DNA of 64,000 nucleotides from Owenia fusiformis (taxonomy: Eukaryota; Annelida; Polychaeta; Sabellida; Oweniidae), in assembly GCA_903813345.2 (NCBI GenBank), contig CAIIXF020000008.1, positions 6,459,341-6,523,340 of the forward strand, read 5' to 3'. Below, piece by piece: positions 54,291 to 64,000 of the stretch. The stretch's first letter is position 1, and each line of letters starts with the position of its first letter. A model generated the notes under the pieces. The model was not told the origin of the DNA and searched no databases. It worked only from the letters and a program-made list of their open reading frames with translations. The position numbers and the translations under genes were made by a program.

Positions 54291-57200
54291 TACTGTTCGC
54301 AGATTAATCTAGTTAATAATGACCCAAAAAATGAAAATGAATTTTTCTGAAAGGGCTTAATGATGATTGCATTGATCTTTAGGTATTAATACCATTAACA
54401 TTAAAGAGAAATATCAATTATAATGGTATCACATATTCAGGATAAAGTAGATAAATATTTATCACAATTGAAACAATTGTCTAATTGAGCATTCTAATGG
54501 AAAGAGCTCTATCCACTAGAAATGTATTGAACATTCCTAAGTCTAATCAAGCTGGATTTGCTAAAAGCACCATACAGTCATGAAATAATATATAACTATA
54601 TACACGTACATTAACAATTTTGCTCAACATGGCTTCCTTTTAAAAAATGTGAAAAGTGCATGCAGAGAAAGCAATGCGGTTTACAGCCAATATAAAGTTA
54701 AACTTCAGTGTGATTCATATTTATTTGAATCATGTGCAATATATAATATTACAAATATTTTCAGTATGATTTATATGAAACTCTAGATTCATTCATAGAA
54801 TATGATTTGATTCATAGCATTAGTACTATTGACAATATGCAGAGTTCTGTATTGTCAGTTTCCTCAGAATGTAGAAATAAGCATGTAACACCCACTAATA
54901 TCTCAACATCAAATGATATGCTGCACAAAGATCAATTCATATGGACCACCCTGTAAATATGAGAAATTCAGAAATAACAGGAAATTTTCACTCCAGACTT
55001 TTATTAGGAATGACAACTGATGGCGACATCAATAGAATTATTGCAGCATTTTATGTATAAACGATCATCATCATTACAGATTGAACAATTCTGATGTATA
55101 TTATTCCAAATGATAAAATTTATTCATATAACATATGAAAACCCCCCATGTTGTTACTTTTAATGAATAAATCAAGACTTGGGGCAATGTCTGATGCAGG
55201 GTCTAAGAAATGACTCATATTGCTCTGCTTGTTTATTTACAACTTAATTACCCGATATATTTTTTTAACTAAAATGTATCAAAAACATTTCCAGGAGCAT
55301 TTCCTTTGGGTTAAACATGTATGTATCTAAAAGACCGATGTCTCCATTTCTAGTATCTTTAGCAATGTAAGTTCTCCCCAAAAATGAAAATCACATCCCA
55401 TTGAATTAAAATATCATTCAAGATGACTAAATGTTAAAAAAAACGTTGAGAATAACTTTTTTAATTCAGGACACTGAGGTTAATGCTCTTCACAACAAAT
55501 TATGTCCTTAAAATTATTCATTCACATATCATGTGCTACTTGTTTTTGCTCATTTATAAGTAATGAAGAAAATTATTATTAGAAATAGATTTACTGTTTT
55601 ATTTATATTCGTTTTCAATAAAAATGTTACATCCGACATGAATTTCTGAAAGAAATACTGGAAATGTTCAATATGCCACCATAGTGGCCACTTTTGTCTT
55701 CATCGATCAAGCCAGTTGGAATCAAAGGTCTAAATGTACTTGAAAACATACTTATAGATTTAGCTATAACATGCAATCTATTCACTACCATATAGTTAAA
55801 GTACACATCAAAAAAAGAATTTTACTTTATATAAAAAATACATTTTACATGATTTGTTAGATACTGTGTCAGAGCTGTATCTGAAAAAGTGAGAAATTTA
55901 ATAAATGAAAGCAAATACCAGGTGATGTTTGTTTTGGCGAATCCCTTTCATATATTCCATCTGTATTGATAAATTGATATAAAAGATAATCGATGCATGT
56001 TAAGAAATGTTTCATGATAACATTTAAACAATAAGAGAAAAACACAAAGATATATATCTATATCATCCTTCATAAAACATGGAACATTACACATTTGTTA
56101 CTTTTACAACAAAAATTTGGGAGAACAAATATTTGCCATCCAGTAATGGTACTTACGATATTTTTTTCTAGGCAAGGTCAATCCTGACGCAGATTATAAA
56201 TAGGGATGGTTCAATAACAGATGACAGTTAATTACAATGAATGGAATAAACATTGTATTTACAGGTTTAAAAAAAGATTTTTCAAAGCAAACAAATTATG
56301 CCCATAACAGCTTCACCATAACCAGTGACATTAATACTTTTAAGACCTTCTCTTATCTAGTTATGGAAAGAAAAGGTGGTCATCATGTAGTAATATAATG
56401 CCAACCTGAAAATAAGAAACACTTTTTTGAAACTGGGAAAGTCTAATTATACTTGGATATTTCTCATGATAAACACATCAAAAAGTATGACTTATGATGA
56501 AAAAAGTTATGATTGACCACATCGTGTGTATCTAGTTGATACAGACTATCAAATTACACTTATTTCTGCACATTTACATCTATATCTATCCTTCAATTCC
56601 CTGAATTCACCAGTTAATGAACAAGTTCACAAGTCTAATCAACTTTTGTCAGATATAACATTGATAAACTGTCTAACTGCTGAAGAATCTAAATACCAAG
56701 GGTGATTTTCAGATATCTCGAAAACCAATCATAATACAGAAAGGCGCTGGTTGATAAGTATATCAGTCTGTTCACGGTCATGTCCAGCTAGTCTCAAAGC
56801 TAAAATCAATTAACCTAATATCAATAGCAACACTCATGTACCATACAGAATAAATGATGTAGCATCTATTGCAATTTGTGTTATTGTAGGAAATACAAAT
56901 ATAGCCGGACATATTTGTGGGAAGCTATTTTGAGATTGGCCACTAATCTCTTTACAAGATCAACTAGATAAATGCTTGGCATGAAACTGTTTCCTCTGAC
57001 ATATCTTGTTGTGTAGAAATTTGTGTGTTTCATCACATCAAAGATGGAAGGCACAAACAAATCTAAAACCACTGAATAGTAGAAGCACATATCGAAAAGC
57101 CAACTAAACAGACTATGTACTTAGCATAGTCAAGAATAATGCATGAAGGGTAACACATTATTGAAAAATTTAATTGTGATATTACAAGATTCTGGCTAGT

Positions 57201-58581
57201 TTACATCATGTTTCTGGACCACCAACCATTTATACGTGCCCTGTATATTTACAGAGGGGGGGGGGGGGGAGGGTACAAGGGATTGATGGATGACTATTTG
57301 TAAGCATTTCAAAGCACTGTATTATATGAACATGTTATATTATAACTATGGGGTGATGTGATGTGATAAGTTACCAAGTTCAGTAAGTTGTAACTTGGTA
57401 AGTACTTGTATCCTATGGTATGTAAGAGTGGTAAGTACTTAGGTAACCAGGGCTACATATTGCCTGCTTACTCCACTGGAATGTAAGCCAGGTACCCTCT
57501 CCCATCCATACATATATGAATACATACAAACTTATACACTCCCTCACAAATGTTTGGCGACTATAACCCCCATTCCTTAAAACCTCTGTGTATTCATGTG
57601 AAGATATGGTTTGTGTATTGAGAAGCCAAAGGGACAAGCTGAATTACTTTGAAACTAGAATACTTTTTATCAATCAAATATTTTCAACTATCTCAAGTTT
57701 CACGGGCAACAGCAAGACCCAAAATGAGTCAGCCATATAGTATGAACTCTGGTATTTCTCAAGATTTAAAGTCATAAATCCGGGAGATCAATTATTTCAA
57801 GTTAACATAAACATTTTCCAACCTCATGATCTCAAGTTAAATATGCATCTTTGATTCTGAATACTGGAATGGGCTAGTGAGTTATATATACATATACACT
57901 ATACAGACTAAATTGTGTTGAAATATGGCGTTTCAGGTGAGATTTCTTCCACAAGCTTCCAAGGTCTTACATCTTCTTTTTGGAATAACATCAACATCAA
58001 ACACAGAGAACATAAATACATGTGAGGCAAACGCCACTTGGCGAGGCAAATAGTATTATAACATGTAAGATCTTGATGTTCACCATTTCTGCAGAAAAGT
58101 TGGTCACTCATTCTTGTGACAATCTAAGATTGTTTCATGGAAACTTTTGAATAGGTGCTGATGTTAGAATTTTGTACAAATCAGTATAAGTTGTGAATGA
58201 AGTTGTTTTCCTGCACCTCTCTGACCTGAATTAACCTTTCTTCATGATGGATGCCTTTTTTTATGCATTATTATAGAAACAGGTTACAAGTTAATACAAT
58301 ACTACATGTTATATTAATACTATTACCAAATATAAATTGCAATATAGACCAAAAAATGTAATGACTATTACAATTGCATACTCACCCCCTCTGAACCAAT
58401 TTAGTCACAATATAGAAATGACTGATGTCAATATGTCATGTCAGTTTCATTATTGATATTTTTGCAAACTATTTAGCTAGGAGGAAATTTGGTAAATAGA
58501 ATGTCCAAAACATTAGAATTTTTCAGATTGAAAATAATCAAATCTGAAGAAACTTAGGTTTTATCATGTTAGAATCGTAAC
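54291..58581. other. Non-coding stretch, no gene seen
   Basis: AT-rich sequence with a G run near 57256-57269. The open frames at 56881-57090, 57413-57637 and 57908-58111 have no recognisable domain or convincing splice signals. Confidence 0.55.
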
Positions 58582-58742
58582 AAAGACCTCGATTCTATGA
58601 TTTATGGCAAATATATGACCTCAAATTTTATTCTGCCCATTGCCAAAGACCTCAATCGCTACGCGATTTCGGTCTTTTAACAATGAACAGAATAAAATTT
58701 TCGGTCATATATTGCGCCATAAATCATAGAATCTTGGTCTTT
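58582..58742. repeat. 161-bp near-perfect palindrome (long hairpin)
   Basis: Two arms of about 79-81 bp meet at the centre ATCGC-TAC-GCGAT (58655-58667). The outer end is AAAGACC..GATTCTATGATT and its inverse. The inner part repeats AAAGACC at 58645 and GGTCTTT at 58671. Mismatches are few (about one in eight) and mostly in two- or three-base patches. No ORF. It may be a foldback MITE or the source of a hairpin RNA. No target duplication was found. Confidence 0.92.
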
Positions 58743-59052
58743 ATTCCTTAACCAAATAACATCTTATTCTAAAATACATTGTTTTGAAGATATGGCCTTG
58801 AGAAAAATGAATGTTTTGAACCTCAAATTGGTTCAGTATTATCTAAGTGAAAGGTTAAATGTTACTTACTTCCCAGGGACAAACCTGACCTATTTTAAAG
58901 AAATTGATGAATTATGTAAAATTCTTCTCTGGAGCATTTGTTATTCTAAATATACATGTGAAATTATTGTTCTAGTTTTACAATATATATGTCAATATAT
59001 CTATCACCTGGTGCAGGGAAAGGATACATAAAAAACAGTTGCAAGACGAAAG

Positions 59053-59238
59053 GTACAGCTAGAATACTAGCTAGATATAGAATACTATGAATGCTGTACC
59101 AGTTAGAACACTGTTCCAGCTAGAATATATACCAGCTAGATATAGAATGCTACCAGTTAGAATACTGTGCCAGCTAGAACACTGAACCAGCTTGAATAAT
59201 GTACCAGCTAGAATGCTGTACCAGTTAGAACATTGTAC
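59053..59238. repeat. Minisatellite of about 18 bp (GTACCAGCTAGAATACTG)
   Basis: About ten imperfect units of GTACCAG(C/T)TAGAA(T/C)A.TG. Some units are extended by AGATATAGAAT. Confidence 0.88.
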
Positions 59239-59772
59239 ATTATCTACATGCAATTATCTGTTTTGATAATTTATTCTCATGAACTGAAATGGTTGGTTAG
59301 ATGGGAGAGCGATAAATTCAGTACAAAATCTATAAACGTCAAAAGAATGCCTCCAGTTAGACCAGTGGTCAGTATAAATGTCATCTGTACAACTGACCAT
59401 TGATAAACTTCTCTAAATGAACAATGGTCTTGAATAAACAAACTTCCATCCCTTTTTCTGGAGTTTTCTTTGGTATATTATATTTTGGGACAAGCAGTCT
59501 GTGTAAACATTAAAACAGTAAAATTTTCACTGTCATTGATTTTCAAAAACAAAAATATGAAGTTCTGTAAAAATGTTGTCTGATATGGCGGTTTATAATG
59601 AATAGCCACATCATAAAGTAATCACTACAGATATACTAATTAGTCATGCTTGTCAGTAAGTTTAATATCATTATAGTCCTCACAACCAACATCTCAATTT
59701 GAAGATGAAAATGGCAACATCCAAAAATGACCAACACAAACAGAGAGCATCCTTCTTCAAAGGACTTCATTT

Positions 59773-59905
59773 ATGCGAGTAGAAATTATCTTGATTAAGT
59801 CATTAAATATTCAAAACTCAGTCAAAGTGATGTCATATTTGAAATCTACCTGTAAAAGTACATCTAGAAATATGGTTTCGAAAATTGTTTATCAAATTAA
59901 AAACA
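59773..59905 (+). mobile_element. Truncated copy of the TAGATGCGAGTAG MITE
   Basis: ATGCGAGTAGAAATTATCTT, then GTCATTAAATATTCAAAACT, and AGTACATCTAGAAATATGGT with TTCGAAAATTGTTTATCAA align with 26494-26625. The right half and the right inverted end are missing. Confidence 0.7.
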
Positions 59906-61519
59906 TTACCATGGCCCATTATATCGAGAGGCTACCCATTCCCAAGGAGCATGTAAGGATATGAGACTTGGACAGATAGGTCACTAATGAATGTGTCATC
60001 ATGTCAAACTGATTAATAAGGAAATCATTGTAATTTATCAAAAATATATGCTTTGGGTGTCAATACATATTCCCAGACTTGTACACAGGGTCTTATTTGG
60101 TAATTGGTATATACATGAAGGGTGGGATCACAAGCTTCAAAAGGAATTTCTTAAGAGTTATTCATAAGACTGTTCTTATCCGTTTTATACTACTGTATTA
60201 GTTCCTAAAAAATATTGATGCATTTTATCTTATACAGGGTGGGCCAAAATATGTTAGCCTACCTTATTATTTTTACCAATTCAGAATAAGTACCATTTTT
60301 TGACCCACCATTAGTATATTCCCTAACCATCAAAATTTCAAATCATTCCTGGAGAGAGAAGATGTACTGGTAGGCACCAATTATGAATTCATACATAGAT
60401 GTGATGCATCTCTATTAGTCAAGACATGGCTGACCCATTCTAACCTCCAATAGAATAACTAATTTTCTTGTCATTCCAAGGGACGCCATCAATCTCTTGG
60501 AGACAACATCGTCATATTGATTATACAAATGCTCTTTTTCTGTCTTATACCTAATGGTCCATGGTTTAATATTGGTCATACAGTTTCATTGTTTCCTTTG
60601 CAATTTTGTTTATGTACATATACATGTATTGTATAAACAGTTATATTCAAAACACACTGAGAAATTGATACAAAAATGTGGATTTGTCTCACATTTATGA
60701 TAATATTAAATGAATTCTTATTACGCCATGTCTTCTGAAATAGGATTACACTACAGTATATTAACCAGGATAAATAGTGCAATCTTCCCAAAGAAAATAT
60801 GCGCTTAGGCAAAATTCGAAGATGTCTTTAGCATTTAACTTGAGATAAATAACTTTCAGTTATGAATAAACGACATCAAAAACATAATCCAATTTCCTGT
60901 ATTATTCGCAAATGTCAATGGCAATTTTCTCTATTAGTCTCGTCAATGCAGTATAGACGGATGAAAAATGATAACAGTTAAATCACTAAATGCAAAATAA
61001 ATCAATGGACTCAAATCTATACCAAAGAGAAACTTTTGAGCGAAAGTGAATTGACTAGAATTGGATTTGACATTATATTAGAATGTTTTAGACAAAAATG
61101 CACCAACTATACGCCAACCATTGTTCTATAGGTGACTGAGGCAATCGTTCCATCAAACACACATTAAATAAGTTGAAATAATAAAATATTTATTAGGTAA
61201 AGATGTAAATCCAAACCATGATGGTGAAAATGATTGCCATTAATAAATCATATAATTTCCCTTTATAGTTTCTTCATTGCTCAGCAAAATTGGTTACAAT
61301 TTATATTTCCATATAAATTGATGGCACACTGAGATTGCAAAAAGAATCAGGTACTATTACAGGCAATGCTATACTTATTGTAATAGCAGAGCCCAGAGTA
61401 TGTCATGAGACAATCAGTTCTAGCAAGTATTGTCACTGAAAGGTGCAAAAATTGCTCTAACAAATTTATGCAATAAGCAGAACTATAACTAAATAAATGG
61501 AACTATTACTTCGAAATAT

Positions 61520-61720
61520 AACACTTGAGATATGACACTATGATATATGACATTATGTGATATGACATTCTAAGATATGATTTTATGTGATATGACATTA
61601 TGAGATATGAGACTAAGATATGACATTGAGGCATGACATAATTAGATTAGAAACTCTGAGATATTATGAGATATGACAAAATAAGATATTACACTGAGAA
61701 AAGACATGAGATAAGATTTA
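61520..61720. repeat. Degenerate 15-16-bp minisatellite (GATATGACATTATGA)
   Basis: More than ten imperfect copies of (A)GATATGACATTATG(T/A) with variable spacing. Confidence 0.85.
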
Positions 61721-62238
61721 ACAAAATGTCCAATATGACCAAAGATGATGAAGACACTAACACAGCTGGTGCAACATGTAAGAAGACATCACCTGACACT
61801 TAATACTCCCCAATCAATCCCTGACCATCTACAAGCCACTAATTGTCAACTAATTACCAGGAAGTATTGCAATAATGTCTATGATCTCAACAACATAACT
61901 ACATCAGTCCCTCTGGTCTTCTAAAGACAGTCATTAAAATGACATCCTCTCCTGCCTTTACTCAGAATCTCCATTGGGATTCATGATTAGAGCTGTAACT
62001 AAAAGGATGGGTTATGAGAGCCAAGTTGCAGTCACTCAAACTGTACATCCTTTTCTCATAACCTACTGAGATTTGTGGTCAGGCACATTAAGTACCAATA
62101 GGGATGAGTTTTTTATTTTAGAAGATGCTGTCATCAAAATGACTTTGCCTAAGCTGGGATTCTAAACTGAGTTTAGCATCTACCAGAGGAGTAGGTAGAT
62201 TTCAGGAAGATCATCTTCATCTCTCATTGCTACCTTAC

Positions 62239-62454
62239 CCTGGGGTCTGTTTGTTATATGACAGAATACAGATGTACTTGACATCTCTCAGGTCTAAAAC
62301 CTTGTTGAGGGATGCACCTAATGACCATGGAGTCATTGTGATTTGTCTATCATCCATTTCAATATGTCTATTGGGAATATTGTCCATATCTTCCAGGATG
62401 ACCCTCTTACTGGCTTCTTCCACTTCAATAAAACACATCAATATAATCCTCATG
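62239..62454 (-). CDS. Candidate exon of an unrecognised gene
   Basis: A minus-strand open segment ends at a good donor (CCAGG|GTAAGG). It could start at a TCTAG acceptor (62456-62455) or at CTTAAAAG (start 62472). It encodes MRIILMCFIEVEEASKRVIL, then EDMDNIPNRHIEMDDRQIT and MTPWSLGASLNKVLDLRDVK, ending in YICILSYNKQTP. The mix of acidic, basic and hydrophobic residues and the preserved frame look genuinely coding, unlike the antisense frame, which is a hydrophobic shadow. I do not recognise the family. It could belong to a gene extending beyond the right edge or be nested in the kindlin 5' intron. A chance frame cannot be excluded. Confidence 0.45.
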
Positions 62455-62472
62455 CTAGACTCTTTGGGGACT

Positions 62473-64000
62473 CTTTTAAGACAAAGAATTCATATTTTCT
62501 TATAATCTGATTATAATCTAAAAGCTAAATCTGGCTATAATTTCTGAGTAAGATCTAATCAACCTGATCAATGAAGAATGGCTAAAAGAAAATATCTGAG
62601 TCACTCAACGAGGCATGAGACTGTAAGACATACCCAAGATGTATTTCTATGATGGCAAACAGGGAAAATAAGTAAGATTCGTGATTTAAAGATTTTCCTG
62701 ATAGCTCGAGATCTCAGACCTTGGTTTTAGAAAAATGAACTTTGAATGAATGAATGAAACATAAGTTTAACAAAGCTGAATTAAAAAATCTCAAATTATA
62801 GTGAGTGTTTGTATACAGAATGCGGTAGGGAGGAGGGGGAAAGATTATCCTACATGCTTCATTTTGTTTTTATTCCAACAGTATTCAGATAACCAATGTT
62901 TGATAAGGGTATATCAATGCAACCCAGGTACCACTAACAATATACATTTGTACAAAAGTCTTGCTTCGAGCCCTTATGAAAACACCACATAATAGATCAG
63001 GGGAGAGGAACCAGGAACTTGACGCAAGACTATAGTAGGACCATCTTGACTTGTCTATGACATTTCCAAATACATGTAAATGCAATAAGGGCCATACTGT
63101 TTAACTGGTGTATGTTTTCATCATATACCTTGATGGACCAAGATGAATAAGGACCCAAAAGACAATGGTAGCAATATCACATGATGTCATATGATCTCTT
63201 TAGCTTTTCTAGTAGAAGCTCTTAATTAATTCTGGTAGCTACTAGATTAATTAAATCACTAATCCAGGATGATCTACCTATTAACATTACAATGAATTAC
63301 TTTCTCTATCTAATGGAATTAAATACAAATTGAAATCAGTGTGTTTGTTAAATTTATCTCAAAGATTGTGATCACCATTATAAAATGTCCCTCTTAGTCA
63401 AAGCCATACATGTATGACATTAAATATATCTTTCTATGGAAGCCAATGAAAATATAATTCCCAAATAAAATACAGTTCTAAATATAATATGCTACTACGA
63501 GCAACTTTCTATTCTCTAAATTGTTCTATAATTCATCATTTTGAAACAGACCAATTCCATCATACAGAATGTAATAGGAATGCCAATTCTACGCAATTTT
63601 GCAATTTTCAAGACATTTTTCCAATAATGGTTTATCCGGTTCTACAAAGACTGGAATATTAGGTGTTGAAATAGTAATCTGTAAAATGACCTGTTCTATG
63701 ATACCCCTGGTTTACACAGCACATAATTCTGTCATAATTCATAGCGGTGTTGGCAGATAGTGACTCCGAGTATATGATTGAAAATGGAGAGAGCCTTATG
63801 TGTCTAGTGAATGTTAAAAATATAAATGTGTCATTTACATTGCCAGGCCCTATGGGAATAAATATGTGATGAAATTAGATTTTCTGTCTGAATAAAAAGA
63901 TCTCTTATGTATGAATAAGTTTAAGGTCTATATTATACTGACGTGAGACAGAGACTAATATCTGTAAGATCACTGCAATAACCAAACATGGTACAGAACT
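62473..64000. other. Non-coding stretch, no gene seen
   Basis: AT-rich DNA to the end of the window without recognisable exon, repeat family or RNA gene. The kindlin N-terminal exon was not found here. Confidence 0.5.

Larger units (their letters stand above)
58743..62238. other. Non-coding stretch with minisatellites
   Basis: Besides the arrays at 59053-59238 and 61520-61720 and a MITE fragment at 59773-59905, nothing recognisable was seen. Confidence 0.55.

Noticed and set aside
57908-58111. Minus-strand frame containing WKLVEEIS, briefly considered as the kindlin N-terminal exon (which has a KLVE motif)
   Set aside because: The residues before it (KEDVRP) do not match the conserved HIGGVM-type context and the frame lacks a donor in the right phase.

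Overview
This is a eukaryotic, AT-rich, intron- and repeat-dominated window. It is most likely from a marine invertebrate; a mollusc or other lophotrochozoan is my guess. The guess rests on an animal-type kindlin gene with long introns, an intact DIRS-type tyrosine-recombinase retrotransposon, and many short repeats, one of which resembles the tandem-core 'pearl'/Helentron-like elements described from oysters. The species cannot be fixed from the sequence alone.

Left part (1-14,232, minus strand): six exons of a kindlin (FERMT) gene, joined by GT/AG splice sites with matching phases (1136-1254, 1483-1661, 2218-2331, 2537-2875, 3330-3547, 13999-14232). Together they encode about 401 residues running from F0 through F1, its long loop and F2 into the split PH domain. 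The 3' exons (rest of PH, F3) lie to the left of the window. The N-terminal coding exon was not found and probably lies in the long region to the right or beyond the window. The 10.4-kb intron 3548-13998 holds a composite tandem-repeat element (4655-6700) packed with AGGTCA half-sites, a pogo-like MITE and a G/C-tract-rich element.

Middle (30,093-35,274, plus strand): a structurally complete DIRS retrotransposon. It has inverted terminal repeats, a gag ORF, an RG-rich gag tail displaced into the -1 frame, a pol ORF (reverse transcriptase, RNase H and a DIRS-specific C-terminal region), an overlapping tyrosine recombinase ORF, and an internal complementary region that records the circle junction. 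A canonical U_UUU_UUA slippery heptamer sits exactly where the RG-rich frame meets pol. Both outer ends share ATT and there is no longer target duplication, as expected for recombinase-mediated insertion of a circle.

The rest (14,233-30,092 and 35,275-64,000) is intron-like or intergenic DNA. It contains several small families of non-autonomous elements (hairpin-ended GTCACCAC family, CAGTAAAACCTG pogo-like MITEs, CAGGG-ended family, TAGATGCGAGTAG MITE, a foldback element with 16-bp subrepeats), several minisatellites, and a striking 161-bp near-perfect palindrome at 58,582-58,742. Three short open segments with coding character and plausible splice or stop signals (25,858-26,023 minus; 29,795-29,938 plus; 62,239-62,454 minus) may be exons of unrecognised genes. 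No RNA genes or CRISPR arrays were recognised.
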